Virus record (IMG/VR): IMGVR_UViG_3300036770_001219
Coordinates: 1 to 25,907 of that record
Length of the DNA: 25,907 nucleotides
Origin: a virus
Direction: 5' to 3' (one strand)
This document shows, one piece after another, positions 1 to 6,346 of the stretch (its first letter is position 1; every line of letters starts with the position of its first letter). Under the pieces are notes generated by a model, which worked only from the letters and a program-made list of their open reading frames with translations, searched no databases and was not told where the DNA came from. Made by a program: the position numbers and the translations under genes.

Positions 1-457
1 TGTCTTTCTTGAACCATGTCCAGAAAGAATATAAATTAGGTAGTTGATTGTGCGTAAATGATTTTCGATAAAAGTCATTTACAATTAATTCTCCTCTATA
101 AGTATAGGATTTATTAGCCACATATAATTCAGAATTTTTTAAAAAATAATCGATCCAATGACTACAGTCTCTTGTGAAAAGCATGTCTGCATCTAAACAT
201 ACTGTATAATCCCATGGAGATAAGTGGTCCATCCAGGATCTTCCGTCCCAAAATGTTTCTTTATCCCACTGGATTATTTCGTCAAACACCCAAGGTGATT
301 TTATCGCATTTATTTTTTCTTTGTTGTCTATAACTAAAGCTACTTTATCATAACCTTCTTTTTGAGTATTCTTGATACTCAAAGCAAGAGCATATGCAAG
401 TTTAAGATAATCTACAGTATCATTTGATGAAACTATTATTAAATAACCAAAATTCAT
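1..457 (-). CDS. GT-A-like glycosyltransferase candidate, partial (C-terminus beyond window)
   Basis: The first 152 residues are visible and the gene runs off the left edge. It begins MNFGYLIIVSSNDTVDYLKL, giving a first beta strand and a V-D-Y motif that the upstream gene also has. A hydrophobic strand ending in L-D-A-D (D89-A-D91) looks like the DxD metal/nucleotide-sugar motif of GT-A glycosyltransferases. Aromatic-rich stretches (SPWDY near 80-84, FWTWF near 145-149) follow. The ATG (455-457) overlaps the upstream stop (454-456) as ATGA, and AAAGG lies five bases before it, so translation is probably coupled. The fold assignment rests on strand pattern plus DxD only. The sugar donor and the acceptor are unknown. 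Modification of fibres, of other virion parts or of host glycans are all possible. Confidence 0.6.
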   Translation of the reverse strand, partial: MNFGYLIIVSSNDTVDYLKLAYALALSIKNTQKEGYDKVALVIDNKEKINAIKSPWVFDEIIQWDKETFWDGRSWMDHLSPWDYTVCLDADMLFTRDCSHWIDYFLKNSELYVANKSYTYRGELIVNDFYRKSFTHNQLPNLYSFWTWFKKD

Positions 458-1311
458 AATAACCTTTCAAATTGATCGTAACATCTTATGATACTTTGTT
501 TATTCATGATGTGGACATCCTGATTCTTTATAGAACCTAGATAAAAAGAATCAGGATCATTTAAATTCTTAATACAAACTATTAGTTTGCCATCATCTAT
601 TTTTTCTATTATATCTTTATCTTGTATAGTTAATAACGGAGGCAGAGACATATTTGATTTTTCAAATCCATCCAGTATATGTTTAGCTATACTAAATGAA
701 ATGTCATTCCTGTACTGCGCAGATTTAAATCTAAATAAATCTGCATAATATTTGTAATTTTCTTTTATAAATTTAACAAGGTCAAAAAACAATTTAGACT
801 TTTCAGATTTTGAAAATAAAACCGCCGTAGCCCAATACAGATGAACTCCGGTTTCCGAAGTCCATTTATCTAAAACTCCTATTCGATTTCCTTGAATATC
901 ATTTATAGATTCAGATATCAAAACATCTTCGTCAACGTTCCAATAATTGTTTAAATTATCAGACATGATCATAAAATCAGAATCTATTAACAGTGTTCTA
1001 TCATAAGGACTTAAATCGTAGGCTGAAAATCTATTAGAATTTATAAATGGAACATTATCTACTTCTGTTCCGTCATATAAAACTCTATGGTTATCAATAA
1101 CAGGACGATCGACTAAAATAATTTTTTCGAATATGTTAGATGCTTTTTCATATATTTTCGATTCGTGCATCCATTGAACAGTTGATTCATCAGTAATTAA
1201 TGATACAGGAACCTTTAAATTTTTTTTAGCAAAGCCCCCAGATATCAATGCCATTCTAGCATAATCTACCTGTCTATTATTGTGGGCAATAATTACAACT
1301 CCGTTTGTCAT
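454..1311 (-). CDS. GT-A-like glycosyltransferase candidate, 285 aa
   Basis: The protein starts MTNGVVIIAHNNRQVDYARM, a first beta strand with the same V-D-Y at 15-17 as its downstream neighbour. The strand SPYDRTLLIDSDFMI has a DxD at D110-S-D112 directly after hydrophobic residues, as in GT-A enzymes where two Asp hold a metal ion and the nucleotide-sugar. A later segment near residue 205 (RNDISFS) is where such enzymes often carry a catalytic or acceptor-side acid, but I cannot assign it. There is no signal peptide or membrane segment, so it should act in the host cytoplasm. The ATG overlaps the stop of the 116-residue gene (ATGA, 1308-1311) and has only a weak ribosome site, which suggests coupled translation. 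It may be a non-enzymatic GT-fold protein. Glycosyltransferase-like is fairly supported; the substrate is unknown. Confidence 0.6.
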   Translation of the reverse strand: MTNGVVIIAHNNRQVDYARMALISGGFAKKNLKVPVSLITDESTVQWMHESKIYEKASNIFEKIILVDRPVIDNHRVLYDGTEVDNVPFINSNRFSAYDLSPYDRTLLIDSDFMIMSDNLNNYWNVDEDVLISESINDIQGNRIGVLDKWTSETGVHLYWATAVLFSKSEKSKLFFDLVKFIKENYKYYADLFRFKSAQYRNDISFSIAKHILDGFEKSNMSLPPLLTIQDKDIIEKIDDGKLIVCIKNLNDPDSFYLGSIKNQDVHIMNKQSIIRCYDQFERLL

Positions 1312-1658
1312 AGATCTGTCAACTTTTCAATTGAACGACTGCTTTTGATCTTTCCGTAAGATTCTAAATATTCATAAGTAACTGTAAAATATCTATCAAA
1401 TATTTCGTCTCTAAATTTTGTTAAATCTTCTATCAGGATAGGATTATCGTTAATGTCTAACAGCGGAATTCCGCTTATCCTTTCTTGATCAATTAGGATT
1501 TGTACAAAGGTTAATAAATTCCTATCAATTTTAAAAATTCCGCCATTATACCCATAGGTTAATTTAGACTCCATTTTTTCTCTAAGAGTCTTTCGTTGTA
1601 CGGATAGTGTTTGTTGATAATTTGAAAAATCTAAGGCGTTTTTTAGACGGTCGTCCAT
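1308..1658 (-). CDS. Conserved marine T4-like phage protein, 116 aa, function unknown
   Basis: This small soluble protein has the start MDDRLKNALDFSNYQQTL, then K/R-rich helical sequence, a Y-G-Y-N-G-G-I-F-K-I segment near residues 35-44 and an acidic helical end. From memory, the ALDFSNY...YNGGIF pattern occurs in other T4-like marine phages beside fibre genes, usually without a function. No catalytic motif is visible. The start is secure: GGAG lies five bases before the ATG, just downstream of a late-promoter-like element. Its stop overlaps the next ATG, so it heads a coupled unit with the two glycosyltransferase-like genes. That position would suit an accessory or adaptor for those enzymes, or a small assembly factor, but this is only inference from order. 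Confidence 0.7.
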   Translation of the reverse strand: MDDRLKNALDFSNYQQTLSVQRKTLREKMESKLTYGYNGGIFKIDRNLLTFVQILIDQERISGIPLLDINDNPILIEDLTKFRDEIFDRYFTVTYEYLESYGKIKSSRSIEKLTDL

Positions 1659-1699
1659 GTATACTCCATAATAAACTGTGCAGTTTATTTATTAGGAGT
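1659..1699 (-). promoter_or_regulatory. Hairpin predicted to hide the Shine-Dalgarno site of the 116-aa gene
   Basis: On the minus strand an ACTCC (1699-1695) can pair with GGAGT (1667-1663), which contains the GGAG ribosome site. Between them an exact 8-bp inverted repeat, AATAAACT (1677-1670, the same on both strands by symmetry) with AGTTTATT (1689-1682), closes a four-base loop at 1678-1681. The two stems are separated by an uneven internal loop (five against two bases). A late-promoter-like element (1686-1693) lies between the arms, so RNA starting near 1680 would lack the 5' arm of both stems and leave the ribosome site free. There is no U-run after the stem, so it does not look like a terminator. 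Pairing was found by eye and no folding energy was calculated. Confidence 0.5.
1686..1693 (-). promoter_or_regulatory. T4-like late promoter candidate (AATAAATA)
   Basis: AATAAATA differs at the first base from the T4 late promoter box TATAAATA. It lies in the largest gap of the window (1659-1715), 28 bases before the ATG of the 116-residue gene. By T4 geometry, transcription would start about six bases after the box, near 1680. Two similar boxes stand at nearly the same distance from other starts. Such 8-mers occur by chance in AT-rich DNA, so position carries most of the weight. Confidence 0.5.
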
Positions 1700-1715
1700 C
1701 TTTACACCTTAAAAA

Positions 1716-2684
1716 TTATGAATAAATGAAAGATCCAAAAGATGTAGAACCGCCGTCGCCGGCTATAGGTCCTAGAACAGTAAAGTTTCCAGTTGCAGGA
1801 GCCGGTTGCATAACTCCGCCGGGCTTAACCATATCCGATGAAACTGTTAAAGTTCCTTCAATAGAATCCTCGGGAGGGAATTGTCCCGGATTGCCGCCAG
1901 GGGGATCAGAATAAGGATCATTTAAAAGAACACGTATGTAAACAATATTGGCTGTTCCGCTGCTGTTATCCGAAACATTACATCTAGCCTGTAAACGGTA
2001 TGTGTTACTTGCGTAAGGTCCGCTGGCAGTAGACGTATGATATGTCTGGAACGAATTAGTCAATCTGAAAAAATTTGTTCCGTTTAAGGGAGTAAATCCG
2101 CTTAACGGAGTTTGAGCTCCGAATGCCTGAGTACCTGCTGCTGCTAATAAATTAGCCCAACTGGTTGTTTGGTCTTTAGTCACACTAGGTACAAATGTAC
2201 TCGTAATTCTCAGTTGACCGCCAGCATTAAAAAAATGTCTAGCAGCATCTGCTGTATTGAAAGTATATGTAATGTCAACATATGTTTGGCTGAACCAAGT
2301 ATCTGATAAAGCAGCTGATCCTAAAGATTGAGTAGTAAACCTTCCCGATCCTAAATTGAATCTATTTGTGGTGACGGTATTTGCTAGTGTATCATATGCA
2401 TTATTAGGATGCCCTGCTCCGTACCTCACAGGATCTCCGGCAGAAATATTTACGATAGAAGGAGTTGTTCCGTTTTGATGTACTAGACAGTTAAAAATAT
2501 CAAATCTTAAATTTTGCCATTGGGTAGCAGTGACGGTATTTCCATCGCTAACAGAGCTACTCTGAATTCTTGCTGCTTGACCGTATCCGGTGTTTCCCGA
2601 CCCTGTGCCAAGGACAGCAATAACTTTATTTCTAATATTATTGTAATCTACATCTTCAATAATACCGCCAACACTATTAGCCAT
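1716..2684 (-). CDS. Conserved virion structural protein, fibre-associated, 322 aa
   Basis: The N-terminus has a conserved pattern I recognise from T4-like marine phages: IIEDVDYNNIRNKV, then VLGTGSGNTGYGQ (about residues 25-37), then a T-A-T-Q-W-Q-N-L-R-F-D-I helix near 53-64. A second signature, ADAARHFFNAGGQLRITS, lies near 145-162. The remainder is rich in Ser, Thr, Asn and Gly, and the end has Pro/Gly-rich segments (residues ~255-275), as in extended virion proteins. No enzyme motif is present. It follows the four fibre paralogues by ten bases, with AAGGA seven bases before the ATG. Its place suggests a fibre tip, fibre connector or decoration. These family members are normally annotated only as structural or hypothetical. 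Confidence 0.7.
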   Translation of the reverse strand: MANSVGGIIEDVDYNNIRNKVIAVLGTGSGNTGYGQAARIQSSSVSDGNTVTATQWQNLRFDIFNCLVHQNGTTPSIVNISAGDPVRYGAGHPNNAYDTLANTVTTNRFNLGSGRFTTQSLGSAALSDTWFSQTYVDITYTFNTADAARHFFNAGGQLRITSTFVPSVTKDQTTSWANLLAAAGTQAFGAQTPLSGFTPLNGTNFFRLTNSFQTYHTSTASGPYASNTYRLQARCNVSDNSSGTANIVYIRVLLNDPYSDPPGGNPGQFPPEDSIEGTLTVSSDMVKPGGVMQPAPATGNFTVLGPIAGDGGSTSFGSFIYS

Positions 2685-2694
2685 TATTCAATCC

Positions 2695-4464
2695 TTATAA
2701 TACTATAGCTTCTACTAATTTTACTGATGTATCTCGGTTATCTTCTAATGAAATAGCAAACACATCAGCAAAAGAATGCATGGCTGCTACAACCGCTACC
2801 CCGTTATCAGACGAAATCAATCTATCACCTTTTCTTACTGAGCCAACAACTTTAACCGGAACTCTTCCTTTTAATGCTATTGCTGTGCCGCCTTCTAAAT
2901 CTTTATTCATTAGGTAAGCAGGTTTCTCAGAGACAACACCGATCGCTCTTTCCCCGAACATAGCTGCTCTAACTTCTTTCTCCCCGCCAACTGCTATTAC
3001 TGTACCTATCTCATAATTCTTATCCGCTAGATAATTTTCTGCTAGGTCTGCATATCTAGCTGCGGTCGCAGTACCGTTAAAAATATTAGCTGTTAAATTT
3101 CCACTGCTATCTCTTGCTGCAATAGTATTAGCTGTAGCTGTAGTTTTAGCTGATCTAAATGTAGGATTAGTATCTACAGCAGAATCATCGATTTTTAATC
3201 TATCTGCAAAATCAACGATACCAAGAAATCTATTTGCAGTTAAGTTTCCGCTCGGATCCCTTAAGGCCAATGTTGTAGCTACAGCAGCAGTATTAGATAT
3301 CAATCCGTTTAGGGCAAGAGCATTATTAGCTGTACCGATTACATCTCCAACGACGTTTCCATTTAATAAGCCATTAAATGTTGCAGTAATATTTTTTGTA
3401 GAAGCATTAAATACTACAGATCCGTCAGACGCTAAGACATTTCCTCTAATAGTACCTAAAACATCTCCAGTAACATTACCAGTTAAATTACCGAAAAAAT
3501 CTGTAGAATGCACTTGCGACCACTTAGAGCCGGATGATCCCAATGCAAAGGTATTATCAGTGCCAGGCAACATTCCAAACGTTTGAAATATTGCTATAGT
3601 ATTCGAAGCGGATTCGCTAACTCTGATTTTAATCTTGACAGTGTTACCTAATTGGTTTTCAATTGCCGGTTCGTCGCCGTTTTCTACGAATATTCTTAAA
3701 TCGTTTTGATCACCTATAGTAATACCAGTGTCGCTTACTCCAATACCTGTAGCATTGAATGTTCCGCTTAATGTACTGCCCGCTCTAACAAAATCATCAG
3801 CTGAAAAGCCTCCTAATTTCAAAGAATTAGAAGCAGATCCCCAGAAGAAATGATCAGTTGTCGTAACACCGGTAGATCCAGCAGTATTAACTAAATTAAT
3901 ACCTTTTTTAATAACACTAAATCCTGTTATCGGATTCAGCGAACTATTCAGTGTAAATGCATCTTTGCTTATTACTGCGATTACGTCACCGCCTGACAGT
4001 AATTTTCCTATACTATGATTTACTCCAACTGTATCTTTAACCACTTGGGGTATTAGTGCAGATGTTCCTGTATCGGGAGCATTCTCTGGTCCAATTAGAA
4101 TATATTCTGTACCATTCCATGCATATAATTGTTCAGCAGATGTATCGAACCAAAAATCGCCGATTGTTAATCCTGAAGGTGCGGTCGTTCTCGCTTCTGC
4201 TCCACCTGCAGTTCTAAATTGTGTCCCATCATAAAATTTAAGTTTTTTATTAGCTGTATCAAACCAAATTTGTCCGGTTACTACTTTAGGAGGAGGGCTA
4301 GAATTAGCAAAATTCTCCATTAAATGAAGAAAGTTTTCGTTTTGTACTTCGCCGTAACCTGCGTAGTTTTTACCTACAAAACGTAAATCTGTGGTAGTAT
4401 CAATGGTACCATCGTCGACCGAGACTAAAAAAGTTCCATTAAATTTATCTACTTGATACGCCAT
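2695..4464 (-). CDS. Fibre-like virion protein, paralogue 4, 589 aa, with ADLAE-type C-terminus
   Basis: Residues 1-190 are the shared fibre N-domain: MAYQVDKFNGTFLVSVDDGT, GKNYAGYGE (31-39), NENFLHLMENFA (42-53), then two successive G-x-x-W-F-D units at about 64-85 and 102-124, and an ISKDAFT..ITGFSVIKKGINL segment. The shaft carries imperfect repeats of the form RDxSGNLTAN, each followed by a short hydrophobic unit, suggesting a trimeric beta-rich shaft. The C-terminal ~120 residues begin at A-D-L-A-E-N-Y near 472 and include GGEKEV, GVVSEKPAYLMN and ALKGRVPVKV. This end module is shared with the 608-residue paralogue and with many phage fibre proteins I remember, but its job is not known to me. 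GGAG stands before the ATG and a late-promoter-like box before that. It probably forms a receptor-facing fibre or baseplate appendage. Confidence 0.75.
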   Translation of the reverse strand: MAYQVDKFNGTFLVSVDDGTIDTTTDLRFVGKNYAGYGEVQNENFLHLMENFANSSPPPKVVTGQIWFDTANKKLKFYDGTQFRTAGGAEARTTAPSGLTIGDFWFDTSAEQLYAWNGTEYILIGPENAPDTGTSALIPQVVKDTVGVNHSIGKLLSGGDVIAVISKDAFTLNSSLNPITGFSVIKKGINLVNTAGSTGVTTTDHFFWGSASNSLKLGGFSADDFVRAGSTLSGTFNATGIGVSDTGITIGDQNDLRIFVENGDEPAIENQLGNTVKIKIRVSESASNTIAIFQTFGMLPGTDNTFALGSSGSKWSQVHSTDFFGNLTGNVTGDVLGTIRGNVLASDGSVVFNASTKNITATFNGLLNGNVVGDVIGTANNALALNGLISNTAAVATTLALRDPSGNLTANRFLGIVDFADRLKIDDSAVDTNPTFRSAKTTATANTIAARDSSGNLTANIFNGTATAARYADLAENYLADKNYEIGTVIAVGGEKEVRAAMFGERAIGVVSEKPAYLMNKDLEGGTAIALKGRVPVKVVGSVRKGDRLISSDNGVAVVAAMHSFADVFAISLEDNRDTSVKLVEAIVL

Positions 4465-4487
4465 TGATAAGCTCCATTAATTACTAT

Positions 4488-4495
4488 TATTTATC
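4488..4495 (-). promoter_or_regulatory. T4-like late promoter candidate (GATAAATA)
   Basis: GATAAATA matches seven of eight bases of the T4 late box. It lies in the 43-base gap before the 589-residue gene, 24 bases upstream of its ATG. GGAG (minus strand, 4475-4472) lies between box and start. The box is also the 5' arm of a weak 6-bp inverted repeat, TGATAA (4496-4491) with TTATCA (4470-4465). That pairing would put the ribosome site in the loop of read-through RNA but could not form in RNA started at the box. Confidence 0.45.
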
Positions 4496-4507
4496 AGTGC
4501 TTTATTC

Positions 4508-6334
4508 TTAAAGCCGACCAACTACAACTTCTATTATCCCTTCTTTTCCGTCAAAATCCTCTAGAGATTTGCCTATAACTGTACCTATTTCGGGTCGAAA
4601 AGCTGCTTTGGCATAACCATTTCCTGCAGAAACTAGCATCTGTCCTTTTTTAACAGATCCTAAAACTTTACAAGGTACTCTACCCTGTAGGGCTACAGAA
4701 ACAACATATTTCGATTCTAAATTAGAATTCATAAGATAAGCAGGATTAGTTGAAACTACACCCGCTATAGAATTAGAATCCTGTAATGCTTCTCTCACTT
4801 CAAACTCGCCGCCAAATTCTAAGACTGTTCCGGGATCATATTGTTTATCCGATGTATAATTTTCTGCTAAATCTGCATATTGAGCTGTGGTGGCAGTTCC
4901 TATAAAAAAATCAGCGTATATATTTTTCCATTTAGCTGTAGGAATACCTATATTAACCGATGAACTAGAGTTTGGAACTAGCGAAGGATTATTTGGACCG
5001 CCAGAATTTAAAGCAACATCTGCTGGAATAAATTTTATTTTTTCAGAGCCGCCTGGACGAGTAACATCATTAATCTGTAAATTAATAGATTTTCCTGCTA
5101 ACTGCGAGGCAATTACAGGATTTTCAGATCCGTCAGTGAAAAGTTTAATAGAATCATTGTCCCCAATGATTAAACCTAAATCAGTTATCTTAAGATTAGA
5201 AAGTATTCCTACGCTTTGTAAACTAGAATTAACTACTGTAGGATTAATGAATGTTCCGGAAAGTGTAGTAGCTGAAGCAGTTACAGTAACATCTGATGTT
5301 CCGTCAAAAAAGACTCCATTGATATTTCTTCCAGTTTCTAATTTTGTAGCTGTAAACGCATTTCCCGAAAGTCTGGCTCCAATTACTTGATTGGCCTCAA
5401 TAATATCAAAGAAACTAGTTCCGGAACTAGCAGTAACATTTCCGATCAAATTACCATTAAATGTAGCGGTAATTGTGCCTGCTGAAAAATCCCCCGAACT
5501 ATCTCTCGCAACAACTTTTCCTATAACATTAGCTGAACTTGCATCCACCGACCATGTAGTAGGAAATGATCCGTCAAAATTAGATCCTGTTAAGTAGGTG
5601 CCTTTGGTCAGTATACTGGTTGTACTAGATTTTATGGTGATATCTGTTTGTCCATCAAAATTTACACCGTTGATTTTTTTAGGGTCAGCTAATCTAGAAG
5701 CGGTGGTAGCATTTCCTATTAAATTTCCAATTAAATTATAAGTGGTTTCTGATTCGGTGGTCTGATTAGAAAAATTAATTCCTTTTCTAATAGTGGAAAA
5801 ACCGCTTATATTGTCTACTAAGGATATGGTAAATTCATCCGACGAAATAAAAGCGATTGTTTCATTATTTACAACTAAATCTAGTACAGGATGATCGTTA
5901 TCTAATGTGTCTTTAATTGTTCTAGCTCGAAGCCTCGTAGTGCCAAAATTAGGTACTGCTTCGGGCCCAATCAAATTCCAACCATTATTAAAAACATACA
6001 ACTGTTGAGTTTCTGAATTGAGCCACAATGCTCCTTCTAATTCAGGAGGAGCAAAATTTTCTACTGCTGCTGATCCTACGGAATTCCATTCTTGTCCGTC
6101 ATATATTTTTAACTTTTTAACTGATGAATCATACCATGTTTGTCCAGGCAGTGGTCTTGCAGGGGGATTATTATTTGCAAAATTTTCTAATAAAAATAAA
6201 AAATTTTCATTCTGTATTTCACCGTAGCCGGTATAATTTCTACCTACGAGACCTAAACTAGTTGATGTATCTAAAGTTCCATCTTCTAAAACAACTAGTT
6301 GCGTGCCGTTAAATTTATTAATAATATATGCCAT
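4508..6334 (-). CDS. Fibre-like virion protein, paralogue 3, 608 aa, with ADLAE-type C-terminus
   Basis: It has the same N-domain as its neighbours: MAYIINKFNGTQLVVLEDGT, VGRNYTGYGE, NENFLFLLENFA, two W-[YL]-[DN] units and a SDEFTIS..ISGFSTIRKGINF segment. The shaft has at least two copies of an A-T-x-x-x-L...I-N-G-V-x-F-D-G-x-x-D-[IV]-T-[IV] repeat, near residues 210-235 and 325-350, and a RDSSGDFSAG unit between them. Such repeats are typical of beta-structured fibre shafts. From about 487 (A-D-L-A-E-N-Y) the C-terminus is homologous to that of the 589-residue paralogue, with GGEFEV, GVVSTNPAYLMN and ALQGRVPCKV. GGAG precedes the ATG and there is a 12-base gap from the gene before. The two genes look like a local duplication with diverged shafts. 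Confidence 0.75.
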   Translation of the reverse strand: MAYIINKFNGTQLVVLEDGTLDTSTSLGLVGRNYTGYGEIQNENFLFLLENFANNNPPARPLPGQTWYDSSVKKLKIYDGQEWNSVGSAAVENFAPPELEGALWLNSETQQLYVFNNGWNLIGPEAVPNFGTTRLRARTIKDTLDNDHPVLDLVVNNETIAFISSDEFTISLVDNISGFSTIRKGINFSNQTTESETTYNLIGNLIGNATTASRLADPKKINGVNFDGQTDITIKSSTTSILTKGTYLTGSNFDGSFPTTWSVDASSANVIGKVVARDSSGDFSAGTITATFNGNLIGNVTASSGTSFFDIIEANQVIGARLSGNAFTATKLETGRNINGVFFDGTSDVTVTASATTLSGTFINPTVVNSSLQSVGILSNLKITDLGLIIGDNDSIKLFTDGSENPVIASQLAGKSINLQINDVTRPGGSEKIKFIPADVALNSGGPNNPSLVPNSSSSVNIGIPTAKWKNIYADFFIGTATTAQYADLAENYTSDKQYDPGTVLEFGGEFEVREALQDSNSIAGVVSTNPAYLMNSNLESKYVVSVALQGRVPCKVLGSVKKGQMLVSAGNGYAKAAFRPEIGTVIGKSLEDFDGKEGIIEVVVGRL

Positions 6335-6346
6335 TTATCGCTCCAA

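Noticed and set aside
1670-1689. Perfect inverted repeat as a transcription terminator after the 322-residue gene
   Set aside because: The stem is AT-rich with a single G-C pair, there is no U-run after it in the direction of transcription, and the arm pairing with the ribosome site fits a translation switch better.
1686-1689. Inverted repeat AATAAACT/AGTTTATT as a phage attachment or operator site
   Set aside because: No integrase or repressor gene is visible, and the position on the ribosome site of the next gene explains it more simply.
4887-5597. Plus-strand open frames of 167 and 68 codons
   Set aside because: They lie wholly opposite the 608-residue fibre gene, end to end in the same antisense area, with no ribosome site or recognisable protein. 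Ser/Thr/Val-rich coding DNA often leaves such antisense frames open.
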